Assembly (NCBI GenBank): GCA_037176705.1
Contig: CM073887.1
Coordinates: 43,958,001 to 44,022,000 of the forward strand
Length of the DNA stretch: 64,000 nucleotides
From: Molossus alvarezi
Taxonomy: Eukaryota; Chordata; Mammalia; Chiroptera; Molossidae
Direction: 5' to 3'
Each line of letters opens with the position of its first letter. Position 1 is the stretch's first letter. Both the position numbers and the translations under genes were made by a program. This document shows, in pieces, positions 35,676 to 47,919 of this stretch. The notes beneath the pieces were generated by a model. It ran no database searches, was not told where the DNA came from, and was given only the letters and a program-made list of their open reading frames with translations.

Positions 35676-37179
35676 GTGGCAAATTCAGGCCTGGACTAGA
35701 AACCAGGAATGTCAACATAGAAAAAAGCAAGGAAAAAACCAAGCCAGAACAAGCAAAAAGCACCCATTCAACAAAAACACATATGCCATTTCAAGACAAA
35801 ACCGTGCCAAGACAAAACCTTCTTTCTTTTCAGAATGACTGAAATGCACAGATGCCGTATGCATTATAATAATAAATGATGGATGATTAGAGCTGAAAGT
35901 AACCACAGAGATCACTCAGTCCTGCCTTTTTACCAGAAAGATGAAGAGACCCACTCCCAGACCCCTAGTCCCACAATTAGAGAAGCTGAACCCCCTCCCC
36001 TGTCTTAGGTCCTCGGTGTCTATTGAGCAGGCAGATCCAAATATTTGCAGCTCCTATAAGAAAATTGACTGAGTCAATCTTGAAATGTTTGCTATGTTTC
36101 TAAAAATAGACCATGACCCTGTCTTATCACCATATCACTAAAGAAGCAATAATAATACTTCTATAAAAATAAAATACTATAGAGGCGAAAATAATAATGA
36201 AAATATTATTATTTTTTAATTATTGAAAGAGACCACTGAACTGTGGGGCAGCCATGAAAAAGGATGGGACACGGACTGGCCAGTTATCAAAGGGAACAGA
36301 TACCACCAAGGGGGAGCTTGTGATGAAAACAGGGTTCTCACTCTTTCTATTGCCTGTGAATCAATAGGACAGCCAGAAGCTTGCAACCAGGTGTAAGTGC
36401 TAAGAATCATGTTCCTCTAGTAAAAAACTGAAAACAAACAGAACTACCATGAAAGAACAGCCTTAATGAAGGAATCTCTCCACTGGGCAGCAGTTCTGAG
36501 CAGTAGGTCCAGACACTGGGGCCATCCCGTTCTTCTCAGATCACAGACAACAACAGTTATCTCCCCCGCCTCTTTATCTAGTAAAATATCCCACAGCATC
36601 TCAAATTAGTTCCAACCCTGCATAAGATTGAGCTTCCAATCCTTCCCCACCACAGTCTTTTTATCTACCTGGGTTACTGCAAATTTCAGCTGAAGAAACA
36701 CAAGCTGAGCTACTAAAGTGAGTTATTGTCACTGATGTCTCTGCCAAGTCAATATGTGCCTTTTTCATTTCCTCAGACAAAAAAAAAAAAAAAAAATGTC
36801 TATTATATCTTCATCACTCTAGTTCTAACTCTGTGGTAGCTTCTGTGATCCAAAATTAGCAATATTACAGTTAACAGGTTTTTTTTAATTACTTTCCCGC
36901 TTGGAATGTTGTTATTGTTGTTGAACAGCTAAGATTCATTTCGTTTTCACTGTCAGAGTCTGTTAAACTAAGTGAAATCTATCAGGAAGTGTATACACCC
37001 CTGAGTCTTCTGATTTTCACACTCTCAGTTCAAGGACAATGCAGACATTTAAAGTGTCATGGATAATTAGTCAGCCTCTTTACAAATAAGATTGTGTGCT
37101 CTAGTAGAAATCACAGATTTTGCCAGTGTTGGCAATAGATGTAGTCATTAGGAGGTGATGTTTATGTGTCTGGAGTAAA

Positions 37180-37285
37180 AGAAGTGGGTGCGGTGGTGAA
37201 CAGGGTGCCCAGGTTCCAGACCTAGTTCTAAGATTCTGGAGAAGTCACTTTGCCTCTTTATTTCTGTTTTCTCAAGACCCAGTAG
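37180..37285 (+). repeat. MIR fragment
   Basis: 'GGTTCCAGACCTAGTTC' and 'GGAGAAGTCACTTTGCCTC' are the MIR core. Confidence 0.5.
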
Positions 37286-38394
37286 ACTTCTAGTTCTTCA
37301 AACATGTCATCTACTTCGGCTACAGATAGACTTATCTACAAATGAACAAGGTACTATGCAGGTAACATGAAATTTCAACTACGCATCCATGACATCCATA
37401 GCTTTTCTTATGTCCAAGACTGGTTTTAAGAAATTTCAGGACTGTTCATATAGATTCATGCCAGAAAAAGTTCACCAATGTATAAAACATCACAAATACC
37501 ACGTATAAGCTGAGAATTTTGTTACCAAAACGGATCTTAAATGTCCCTAACGGTACACACTGTGTCACCAAAAGATGTAGCAAATACCTATAAGTAACTT
37601 TTAAGTCAATGCTGACATACCACATAAAACTGTTATTTCTACAGCCATTAGGATAAGTACTAAAATGTGACCACTTCCTATCAAAGCAGAGGTTGCTAAA
37701 AATACACTTGTGAAGCGCTTTGTACCTAGAAAGCTCAATGGACTGAGAGAAATTTATGAACAAAGGGTATCAAGGCTCAGAAATGTTTTTAAAGCAGTAC
37801 ACAAGTAAATACGGTATAAGCACCTTCAGTTCAGAGAATCATATTTGTAATCCCCCACTATATTCATCAGAGTATCCCTCCAGTTGTAGCAAGTCTGTTG
37901 GGTTGAAGTCCAATTTAAGAGTCATGGGATCCAAACCAACCCCTCACCGATGAATCAAGATCAATCTCTCTTTGTCTGTGAATGCTATGAAGTTTCAAAA
38001 CCAGAAGAGTTGTATGCGTGGCGCATTTCACCAGTAAAGTTCTTCAACACCATGACACTACCAGGATATCTACCGTTTGCAAAGATGCATGAGACTCACT
38101 GAGCTGAAAAGAAGAGCAGCACACAATCAACTGGATGACTCTGCAAAGCCACGTCTCACTCTGCTGAAAAACAAGAGCTCCACCACGACTCTGCTTCGTT
38201 TATGAAATGTGGTGAGATTATAGTGCCCCCCCCCATTAATAAGTCTCCAGATAAAACTCTATTCTAAGAAAGGAAGCTAAATTATCTAGGGCCATTTCCC
38301 AGTCAAGAAGGATACAGGTTAGTGAAAATAACTTGAAAACAGAGCTGTTGGGTTGGTCACAAGGCTCTACTGTGACCCCAAGGAACATCCTTCT

Positions 38395-38466
38395 TTTTTT
38401 TTTTTAATCCTCACCCGAGGACATTTTTCCATATTTTGTTCAGATAGAATGGGAGGGGGAGAGAGA

Positions 38467-38504
<38 letters not shown>

Positions 38505-38661
38505 TCGACATGAAAGGGACACATCGAGTGGCTGCCACCCGCACGACCAACCAGGGCCAGGGACAAACTGCAACCAAGGTACGCGCCCTTAGCGGGAACC
38601 GAACCTGGGTCTCTCTGGACCGCAGGCCGACGCTCCAACCGCTGAGCCAAACTGGCCAGGG
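38395..38661 (-). mobile_element. VES-type SINE with 18-bp perfect duplication
   Basis: Complete TTTGGCTCAGCGG-type element in reverse: T-run tail, 'CCTCACCCGAGGACATTTTT', a (GA)n tract at about 38470-38500, B and A boxes, and end CCAGGGC. The 18-base duplication is at 38377-38394 and 38662-38679 (starting CCCAAGGAACATCC). Low divergence; one of the youngest insertions here. Confidence 0.96.
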
Positions 38662-39759
38662 CCCAAGGAACATCCTTCTAAAAGTGATGGCAGGAGCCCT
38701 AGGTAAGAGCTAGGTTCTGCCTCCAGCACCCAATCGCAGTGGTAAGAACATCTGGTCTTCAGGTCTGCCATATGAAGAGAATGGACCATGATTACTAAGC
38801 ACCTTTTCACAAAAGTGTCTTGAGGCAGAGTTTGTCCATCTTTATTCTTCACATGAGAAAGAAAACGAATTCGGTAACTGTGGAAAAGCCAAAGGAAGTC
38901 CTCCACAGCTGAAACAAGGGATGGGCTAACACAACTATGAGCATTCAGTTCTGGGACAAAGGAACCCTTGACTTGGGTATGTAAGCTGATTCAAGCCTTG
39001 AGCTTCCGGGAAGGCCTCCATACCTGCTCCCTCCCCATCCTGTCTGTCCGGGGTACTTGTGAACTGAGACCCTACGCTTGGTACCACCCCGCCCTAGCGG
39101 GACTGCTCAGACAGTGCTCGCTTTTCTGGGGCGGCTTGATTTGGGATGAGCAAATGCTTCTGAATTTAGAAAGGACAAATTTGAGAACTTTTCCACAGGC
39201 AGGCTTCTTCTGAAACTTCAGTTCTCATCCTGAATTTTAAAACCATAATGTGACATTTTGACATATGGCAAAGAGAGATGAATTTGAGATTGTTTCAAAC
39301 TGCTTAAAAGATCTGCATTAAACACAGATTTCCATTATTACAGATCTAATAAGTCCTATTTTCATCTGGGCTATCAGCAACAAAGTAAGTAATTACCATT
39401 CAACTTGGGCCGTCCCAGTCCATTAGCCTAATACTGATGATTCAGGCAAAGTTGTACATGAAGAACAAAATGCTGATAAAAGATAAAATGAAATGGAAGA
39501 AAATGCTGCTGCCTTATCCCATTCTGCTACCTCAGTTGTAAGGAATGAACCAAATATAAATAAATTTAATAGAGTGATACATCCAGAAGTAAATATTTAA
39601 AAAAAAATAAAACCTAGATAAAAGGGGAAAGCAAAATGCCTCCTTGAAAACACCGTAGGTTTGAAGGACCTTCGATCATCAGTTACTATGCTTACCAAAG
39701 TACAAGGACTAGATCTAAATGGTGCCAAACATCTTAAACATGAAAAGCTTAAAATAAGC

Positions 39760-40140
39760 TAGGTATTCATTCAACAAACATTTGCCAATAAATCAGGCTC
39801 AGTGCTGGGTATCAGGGAAGCAAATGTTAATGAGACATTATCCCTACCAGCATGGAGTTTTAGGTCTGTTAGGGACATAAATAAGTATATCAACTATTAT
39901 AACACAATGTGATGCATGTTTGATAGAAATATGCACCAGGTGGAATTGGACCATATCAGGGTATTACTGTAACATCTAACCCAGAGAAGATGAAGTCATG
40001 GAAGAATTCTGGAAGGATGCCGGCCCAAGATGAGCCTTGAAAAAGAGAGACACTAGGCCAGTGAAGAAGAGGGCTACCAACGTCCCAGGCGGAGGGTGCA
40101 AGCTATGCACAGTGATGAGACAGAGCTCGGAGAGTGGATC
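39760..40140 (-). repeat. L2 LINE 3' region
   Basis: 'TTCATTCAACAAACATTTGC', 'GGCTCAGTGCTGGGTATCAG', 'CATTATCCCTACCAGCATGG' and 'GAGCCTTGAAAAAGAG' form the L2 reverse complement in order, over almost 400 bp. Confidence 0.75.
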
Positions 40141-40178
40141 ACCGTTAGGGGTAGCCAGGCAAGAAAGATGATGTTGGA

Positions 40179-40393
40179 GCCCAGCCAGTGTGGCTCAGCA
40201 GTTGAGCACTGACCCATGCACAAAGAGGTCGCCAGTTCGATTCCCGGTCAGGGCACATGCCCAGGTTGTGGACCTGATCCCCAGTGGGGAGTATGCATGA
40301 GGCGGCCAATCGATGTTCTCTCTCATCGATGTTTTTCTCTCTCCCTTCCTCTCTCTCTAAAACATCAATAAAAACATATTTAAAAAAAAAAAA
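40179..40393 (+). mobile_element. VES-type SINE, GTGTGGCTCAG head
   Basis: GCCCAGCCAGTGTGGCTCAG head, B box 'GTTCGATTCCCGGTC', CCCCAGTGGGG, TCTC-rich end, ATCAATAAAAACATATT and a poly(A). The target duplication is not clear. Confidence 0.9.
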
Positions 40394-41802
40394 GGGAGCA
40401 AAGGGGGAGGTGACCTGAAAGTGTCTAGAGAAGAAGCAATCAGTAGGGGCAGAAGAAGAACCAGGATAATGTTGTAGGATCCAAGAAGGAAGAGCTGTGG
40501 GAAAGCATGGTTGCATGACACCAAACACATCGGCTTGCTACCGGTCCATCTGGGTTCCCCCATCCTGAGTCTACCCCTAGCCGTCCCTTCTCTCGCCTGC
40601 ACGCCCCACACACTTGGGACTACTCAGCCCACACTCTCTTTTCCAGCTGCCACTGTAAGTGTTTCCATGTGTGTTCCCTCACACCCTCTCCCCTTTTGTA
40701 AGGCTGGGTACAAGTCCCCTACTTCTATGCTCTACACCCCCACCCATATATTTACTAACCTAGTGCCTTTTTGCAACGTGCACAGAGCTAACGCTGCTCT
40801 GAACTCCCTTTCCCAAAACTTTTCGTAGATTTACCACATGGCTGGGAGTCCTCCCTCTTAGCTCTTGTTATGGAAATCTGCCCTGGCGAATCCTCTTTGG
40901 TTTGGATGTTGAGTCCAGATGATCAAGCCCACAGTGCTCTGGGACGACGACCCCAGTGCCTCGGTCTTCTGTGCCATCCAGGGGTATTTCTGTATGCAGT
41001 AGGCAAGAGCTGCCTCCTGTGAGTTCGATGTAAATGTGGTCATTTGCAAATGCAAATGCCTAAAGTGGGACAGACTAGGAACACAGATGACTCCAGGAAA
41101 AACTTAAGGAGTGACAAGAAAACAGTGACAAAGAAGGGGCTGCAGACCGAGTTAATCAAGGCAGGGTTTGGAAGGCAACATCTTGAAAAGTTGAGCCTGG
41201 CTGCAAGCCCAGGAAAGAGACAGGCAGAAAGATTCCTAGGCATGGGGCCCGAGCGGGGCTCAGTCTGTCTGAGGTGTCAGGGAGATGCCTGGAGAGCTCA
41301 ATGTGTAGGCAATGCCTGGAACCAGCCAGAAGGGCGAATTCTCTCAAGTTCAGGAACGGAGAGAGACTGCTTGGTTCGATGTCGAAGCAAGAGGACACAC
41401 ACGGCTAAAACATGGCCTCTCTCTTCGGCAGGACAGAGTTAAACCATGACAGTAGCCCATTTCAACCTGTCTAGTCTACACCCTCAGATACTTCACCAGA
41501 GAGATTTCTTGATTTCAGAATAACTGGGTGTGACCTTACTGGTACCACATGGCAGAGAACCAAGACTACATACAGTCAAATAAAGAGAGCCTTCAGCTCA
41601 GAGACATTTGTCTGCTTCTCTATAATTTAAAAACCACATTATGAGTCAAAGGTACTAAGATTTTAGGTAAAAGTTTGGCGCAGGAAACACTTTAAACAAA
41701 TGAAGGGCTCATGAGGAACAGAGAATGCTATGAGAAAAAAGCAACTCTCCTTCCACACTCATCCACCTGCATCAGCAGTGTGCTGTTTTAAATAGCCTTT
41801 CT

Positions 41803-41913
41803 GGCCCGGCCAGTATGGCTCAGTGATTGAGCGTCGACCCATGCACCAAGAGGTCGCCGGTTTGATTCCTGATCGAAAAGAAAGAAAGAAATTTTAAAAA
41901 ATAAAAAATAAAA
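41803..41913 (+). mobile_element. Head-only VES-type SINE
   Basis: Only the tRNA-like head is present: GGCCCGGCCAGTATGGCTCA, 'GCACCAAGAGGTCGCCG', and a B box ending GATTCCTGATC. An A-rich (GAAA)n/(A)n tail follows directly. Flanks AGCCTTTCTG (41793-41802) and GGCCTCTCTG (41914-41923) suggest this short form inserted as such rather than being cut later. Confidence 0.85.
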
Positions 41914-41914
41914 G

Positions 41915-42185
41915 GCCTCTCTGTATGCTTTCCTTCTGTCTAGAATGTTCTTTCTTCGTCTTCCTCTCTCCCCTTCATCTTCCAACCTTGTTAGGGACCC
42001 AACTCAAATATCAGCTCTTTCTACTCCTATCTTTGTTGTGGTGATTTCCACTTCACACGATATTTATAATTACCTGTTCAGTCTGTCCCCTTCTTACACA
42101 GAGCCTCAAGACTTGTGTTCATCTTTGTTACACAGCAACTATGCCTGGTACGTGACAGGTGCTTGATATATGTATGGCCCAACTA
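41915..42185 (+). repeat. L2 LINE 3' region
   Basis: 'CTCTGTATGCTTTCCTTCTG', 'GGGACCCAACTCAAATATC', 'ATTACCTGTTCAGTCTGTCC', 'GCCTGGTACGTGACAGG' and 'TGCTTGATATATG' in L2 order. Confidence 0.65.
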
Positions 42186-42539
42186 ATGAACCAAAGTCTC
42201 CACACAGGGAGAAGGTGGGCTGCAGGCACCCATTCTCCTCTGAGGATTACTTTGCTCAACTCTACTCCTCCAAGGCTCCTAGGTTTCCACTCTTTGCTGA
42301 TCCTGGTCTTCCTACTAACACTTTGGTCTTAGCTCCTCTCCTAGAAGTTCATCCTAACATCCATTCCCAACACCAAGCTGGGCTATTTGTATTCCTTGGC
42401 CTGAATTTTCATTTCTCCTCTATTTCAGCTCAAAGATAACATTCCTTCCATCAGCTGGTTCCTTAATTAGCACCTTCCCTTATCTCTGCTTCTCAGTTAA
42501 TACTTTGCCATCCAGCCAGTGTACAGAGCTAGAAGTCTT

Positions 42540-42725
42540 GTGTCATCCTTATCTCTTCTCTCTTTCCCCATCTACACCTTCGATTGACCACAACTGGACT
42601 CTTCTGCTCCGGCTTCAGAGTCAGCCCCAGAAACGGGTCCAGCAGCCATGACCTTCCACCTAGCTCCACTCTTTGGCTATTCTGTCCCTCCCGTCTCAAT
42701 CGGCACTTTCTGAGTTCTCCTGAAA
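42540..42725 (+). repeat. Possible L2 ORF-end fragment
   Basis: 'CTTGTGTCATCCTTATCTCT' and 'TCTCTTTCCCCATCTACACC' resemble the L2 segment upstream of its 3' UTR. Weak. Confidence 0.3.
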
Positions 42726-42949
42726 CGTCATGCCTTTGCTCTTCGGTAGCCCAGCATCATCTGCCATGCACGGTGACCATCACTCCAGCCACTCCTCCTC
42801 CCCATATCCCACTGCCTTTGTCCCTGCACCCCCTTTCCAGACACTGGCATGGGAGAGGTGTAAGTGGCCCTGCTGTACTTCCATCCTTCTGACCATCCTT
42901 CCGAGAGAGGGTACTCCCCAGTCTAGGTGGAAATCTGGGAGAGTTTGGT

Positions 42950-42984
42950 ATCATTATTATCATCATCATCACCATCACCATCAT
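42950..42984. repeat. (ATC)n-rich simple repeat
   Basis: Alternating ATT, ATC and ACC triplets, directly visible. Confidence 0.85.
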
Positions 42985-43889
42985 TTATGGGATGTTACCC
43001 ATATACCCCCGAACCATAACCTGGATTCCTCTGATTCCCCTAACTACTTCAGATACTGTGTATATCTTCTAGTAAGAAACACATAAACACCTTATTACAT
43101 TATAAAAGAAATGCTCTGGCAAATCTAAACAATAGAAGATAATACTTGCCGATTTCAAGTGGTTGTCAACAGAACTACAACGCTATTACAATGATTGATA
43201 CTTTGCAAAAATTCTACTACCAGCTAAACAAATTGCAAAGACATTTTTAAGACGATTTTAAAAGTGTTTTCATATGGTTGAGTTGATGATTTAGCTTTTT
43301 CCAGTAATATAATCTTTATTTAATTAACTGGGTGATTCCATATCAGTAGTTTGCTGTTGCTGCCAGTGCCTTCAAATGGGCAGCAATTTCGTCACTGAGG
43401 CAAGAACAACACCGACTAATTAAAAAGTATATTTCTTCCTACAGTTCTGTTCATTAATAACAGTTACTTGATGTCTTATCAACAAAGATAAAAGGACCTT
43501 GTTTTCTCTCAGAAACTAAAGGGTGAGAAGTTAAGAACTCTTGCTACAAATACAAGAAAATGTAGAGAGCTATTCATTTCCTTAATGTTCTATTTTTGAA
43601 AAGTAAGATTTAAATTGGAATAACCTCATAAAATGTTAAATCTAATACTTTTTTTCCAGGGCTATGGAGTAAAGGGAGATAAGAACAAGGACACCTAGGG
43701 GGAATGTGCCTGCACTGGACCACAGAGAAAGATCAAATATTTCTGAAACAAATTGAGACTGACTCCCAAACAGTAGCTTTTTTCTAACCAGACTACAGCT
43801 GGTCCAGCCATTCCCTTCCTCTACCCTTTAGCAGAATGTTAAAGATACTGGAGAAACGTCAGCTGGGAGACTGCAACCTGCCCACCAAT

Positions 43890-44360
43890 ATGCCTAAAAT
43901 AAAAATAAATGGCAGAAAACTGAGCTAGATGCTTGCTAGCAAAAAGCCAGCATCATTCTCAATGGTGAAGGGCTAAGGACTTTCCCCAGAAGATCAAGAA
44001 CCAGGTGAGACCCAGGCACTGTGTTCTATCTGCTGTTCCTGTTCAACATCATGCAAGAGGTCCTCGCCAGCCCAATAAGATAAGAAAAGGAAATGAAATG
44101 CATTTAGGTTGGCAAGAAAAAAAAATCAAACTATCATTATTCACAAAAGGCCAGATGGACTACATAGAAAATACCAAGGAATGAGCAAAAAGTTTGCTAG
44201 AATGAATAGGTGAGTTTAACAGACCTCCGGATAGGAGGTCAACATGCAAAAATCAAGTTAATCTTTTTTTTTACTAACAAAAGCAGTTAGAAATTGAAAG
44301 TTTTTTAAGATGTTACTTATAATAGCTTCAAACAAAATGAAATGGTGTGGATAAATATGT
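43890..44360 (+). mobile_element. L1 ORF2 fragment
   Basis: 'CTCAATGGTGAAGGGCTAAG', 'CCTGTTCAACATCATGCAAG', 'GTCCTCGCCAGCCCAATAAG' and 'GGAGGTCAACATGCAAAAAT' follow the L1 reverse-transcriptase domain in order. Frameshifted; no 3' UTR. Confidence 0.75.
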
Positions 44361-44600
44361 GCAAAATTTGTCTTTCCATTTTCTTAATGTCTCTTGAAGA
44401 ACATTATTTTTTGGAAGTCTAGTTTATCAAGGGGGGGAGGGTTTCCATTTATGGTTTGTATTTTTTGCATCCTATATAAGAATTATTTGCCTGACTCAAA
44501 GCCACAAAGACTTTTCTCCAGTGTTTTCTTCAGGAAATTTGATGGTTTTTATGTTTATGTCTATGGTTTATGATCCATTTTGAGTTAATTTCATAAAAAG
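44361..44600 (-). mobile_element. L1 ORF2 fragment in opposite orientation
   Basis: 'AAGAATTATTTGCCTGACTC', 'CAAAGACTTTTCTCCAGTG', and 'TTATGATCCATTTTGAGTTA' are the reverse complement of a downstream L1 ORF2 segment. It abuts the + strand fragment, as in an inverted L1 copy. Confidence 0.65.
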
Positions 44601-45154
44601 CAGTAATAAACTAAATAAACTAATAAACTAAAGTGGCACTAATATAGTTACCTGAGACATGGATAAAAATCAGCAGGTACACAAACAGCTAAATAACCCT
44701 TCCTGTTAACTTCCCTTGGCTGAAGCAGAGTGCCCTGCTTTATTTACATAGTAATGCAGGTTGATGGATAGGCTAAGGTTTTTTGCCAGTTTTCCTATTG
44801 TACACATTCTTAAGTTGGATAGATAGACCAATAAAGAAGTGAGGGAATACATTAGACCCTACCAACAGCCAGAAACAGACCTGGGATTCCACCACTGTCT
44901 TTGCTACACCATCACTCTGAAGCCCTGGTGGGCTGTTTATAGCTGATGTCCCAATCTGAGTATCTGGATAAGAGAGCAATCTCCTGCCACCATGAGAGGA
45001 GGTTATAAGAAAATTTATACAAATGCAAAAGCATGTGTATTCCCTTTATGAGGTTCCACCTCAAATCCTGCCCGTAATACAGGGTGATTAATAACGATTT
45101 GTACATCTTTTGATCATGAATATCTACACAGGCCTTGAAGTCAAGCAGCATTAC

Positions 45155-45291
45155 CTGGGGCCGGAAACAATAAATCAGGTACACGGGTACATACTTAGCA
45201 TATTCAAGCAAGATGTCATGCTCTTCTAAATTTACGATTTGTTCAAGCAAAACCTGGTTATCACTTTGCAGGTGCATGGAAGGAAGTATTC
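45155..45291 (-). other. Exon-like open segment of unknown identity
   Basis: On the minus strand CATGCAG precedes and GTAATG follows an open 137-base segment. It reads two bases and 45 codons, including SDNQVLLEQIVNLEEHDI and LLEYAKYVPVYLIYCFRPQ. The frame also stays open past the donor-like site to 44912 (121 codons in all from the ATG at 45277). Low-complexity and repeat content are absent and codon use looks protein-like. I do not recognise the protein and it is not part of known MSRA. It may be a cryptic exon, a decayed retrocopy or chance. Confidence 0.2.
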
Positions 45292-45334
45292 CTGCATGGG
45301 TGGGAGGCTGGACTAAGTGAGCCTGAAGCCCCTG

Positions 45335-45450
45335 AAAATAGACTCCTGTTTGATTCCCAGCTGAACCTCTTACAAGCTATGTGACATTAGCAAGCTGCAT
45401 CCCTTCTCTGAGCTTCATTTGCCTAATCTGTAAAATGAACTAAAAGTACT
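45335..45450 (+). repeat. MIR fragment
   Basis: 'GATTCCCAGCTGAACCTC', 'GCTATGTGACATTAGCAAGC' and 'CTAATCTGTAAAATGAAC'. Confidence 0.65.
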
Positions 45451-45829
45451 TTATCATACAGGGGTATTTTTTCCCTCTCGGGTTAAATGGCACTGTTTAG
45501 CTATTCAATCAATGCTACTTCTTTCCTCCCTACCTCCCAATAATCACATTCATGCTCCAGCATGCTCTTAAAAATTCTTCTTGTGCCAAGTTGCAATGTT
45601 CTTCTTGGGAGTGGAGGGAAAAACAATGCATAAGCCTGAGACGTCTGAGCTGGCCTGGGATGACATCACCCCAGGATGTGGATGGACCAAAATGACACAG
45701 AAATCTATATATGTTGATATAATTTGCCAGACTGAGAATTCCACACACAAAATCACTCAACTATATAGAACCAACATTATTAATAATGCTAAAAGTAGTA
45801 GCAGCAGTAATTGAAAACATTTATGTGCC

Positions 45830-45990
45830 TGACACAGTTTTGAGCATTTTTACATGTATTAACACACTAGATCCTCACAACAATCCCATGAGGTGGGTGC
45901 TTTCATTATTCCCATTTTATAGATAGGAAAACTAAGGCACAAGGAGCACCAGGCTCTTGCCCCAGGTCACAAAGACGTGACATCCACTGC
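45830..45990 (-). repeat. MIR element
   Basis: 'CACACTAGATCCTCACAACA', 'ATCCCATGAGGTGGGTGC', 'CATTTTATAGATAGGAAAAC' and 'CCAGGTCACAAAGACG', the MIR reverse complement. Confidence 0.75.
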
Positions 45991-46379
45991 CTCCTGAAGA
46001 ACAGAAAGGAAAGGGACCATCTTCTGGTGAAGGAGTGACATTGCCAAGGCCTAGCAGAGCTTTTCCATTCCTGGTCACCTACGTGCCTGCTGTCCCTGCC
46101 CAGTTTTCTAAGATGACATCAGGGTAAGAGGGGACATCTTCTAGGACACAGGCAATATTCTTTTCCTAGGGAAGGGGTGGTTCCCTGGTTATCTATAATT
46201 GCTCATTAAATTTCATGCACTCTCCTGTTTGTATATCTCACGACATCACAGTATGAGAAAGTGGATCCAACCCACCTAGGTAGGCTTTGATTTTGCCAAG
46301 GTCTGGGACGCACGCCTTAGGACACAGCACAGAGGTCGGGAGGTAGAAGAGCTCAAAGGCCCGCTGCCTGCTCTTGGTA

Positions 46380-46860
46380 CTTTGAATTTGCATGCTGGAA
46401 TTACTGGAGCAGGAGCTCAGCTAATCTCCTGGCTGGCGTGATTGCTATTATCATGCAGCGCACACATGCATATTCATCCAGATTTAAAGGGAAGAAATAA
46501 GCCTCCCTCATGGCACTGCTGATAAACAACCCCCCAAAGTCTTTTTCCCTATGCTCAAATGAAACACATTTTGAAGCCTTGTCATACTTAAAAGTGATTT
46601 GCCCATAAGTCTTTTATATGTTAATAACATTGTTCCTTGAATATTTCATTCCCAAGATCATTATTTGATTGGTTTGCACGTGATGTTCAGCACAATGGAA
46701 ATGGACACGGCGATGTCGGGGGCCTTTGGACACCAAGCTCCACGTTGAAGCGCGCGCGTCGCTAGCATCCAAACACGCTGAACAAGGCTGCCGCGGAAGC
46801 CCGGGCCGTGTTTGTCAAGTCCGCTTATTTCCAGACAAAACATTTCAATTCCTTGCATGA
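46380..46860. other. Non-repetitive block with local CpG cluster, possible regulatory element
   Basis: The left half has dense homeodomain- and octamer-like text (GATTGCTATTATCATGCAG, ATGCATATTCATCC). The right half (46740-46825) has a local CpG cluster (GCGCGCGCGTCGCTAGC and CCGCGGAAGCCCGGGCC) unusual for this AT-rich intron. No repeat recognised. An alternative promoter or enhancer is possible but unproven. Confidence 0.3.
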
Positions 46861-47475
46861 GACGGGGGCTTAGGGGCAAGGGCAACATTGGAAGATGATA
46901 GAGAAAGAAGGAGGATAAAGGGGAGAGTAGAAAAGGCACAATGACCCGGAGTTACAGTATTTGGCTCTGCCGCTTTTCTGCTGCTATGATGAGACTAACT
47001 GCTCTGTGTAACCGTCCTCTTCCCACAGGTTAGGTGTATGCAGCCAGGATCTGTCAACCCTAGGAACGCACTAGATGTATCCCAGACCTTTCTGCAGAAG
47101 GCCTGATCTAATCAGAGAAGTCAGAGGGTGCAGAGTGGGGCAGAAAGGCTGGGAGCAACCTGGACACCAGTCCCAGGTGATTGTAACATGCACCCAGCCT
47201 TGAGATTCGGGGATAAGACCATGAGCTCTGCAGACATCTGAGATCCAGAAAGGCCACCCAGCTGGCAGGCAGTGCTGCTCACAGACTCCAGGAAAAGGGA
47301 TGAACCGTTTTAGTGAGGACTACACTGAGATGGTGAAAATAGCACCCAACTCTGAAAGGATGATCAACGGATGTGGCTGGGGCATGCACAATTCCAAAAG
47401 ATGAAACACAGATCCTCAGCTCAGAGAATGTCAAGTTTAAGGATGAGGCCAGGTCACTTGCCACGTAACTCTTTA

Positions 47476-47596
47476 AAACACAAACACACACTTGCACAAA
47501 CACACACTCGCACAAACACACATGCACACACAAATGTTCACAAATATACACACACCGACACAAAAACATACACATGCACACACACATACACATCAT
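47476..47596. repeat. Imperfect (CA)n tract
   Basis: CACACA, CACAAACA and CATGCACA units over 120 bp. Both-strand ORFs here (47279-47713) are products of the repeat. Confidence 0.9.
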
Positions 47597-47919
47597 CATG
47601 CTAAAATGCATCTCCTACACATTTCAACCTTTGAATGTTATTATTCATTAATTAATAGCATCAAGTATATTCTCCCCTGCAACTTAGCTAACCAGACCCT
47701 CAGAAACTTCTGAAAAAGAATACCATCACCTCCATCAGCCAAACCACCACCCCCGCCCCAAGCCAATTCTATCTCGGCTCTTTTGAGTACAGACAGGTTC
47801 ACCTCTTCTCCCTCCAATTTAGTAGCCTCAGGTTCATTCATTTCCTGAGGGTCTATCTTGCACCAGCCATTATCTCAGGCACCTTCACGTGACCTGGGCA
47901 ATGCAGCACAAAGGGGATT

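Noticed and set aside
37446..37763. 105-codon minus-strand ORF rich in Phe, Tyr and Cys
   Set aside because: AT-driven composition; no domain, no splice sites flanking it that I could support.
38470..38500. (GA)n tract as a stand-alone regulatory GAGA element
   Set aside because: It is the reverse complement of the TCTC block internal to a VES SINE.
41044..41442. 132-codon + strand ORF
   Set aside because: Composition is mixed, no motif or family recognised, and it runs opposite to MSRA with no promoter or splice evidence.
47476..47596. CA-rich tract as a CRISPR-like or spaced repeat array
   Set aside because: Units are 2-10 bp simple-sequence variants with no unique spacers; it is a decayed microsatellite in a mammalian intron.
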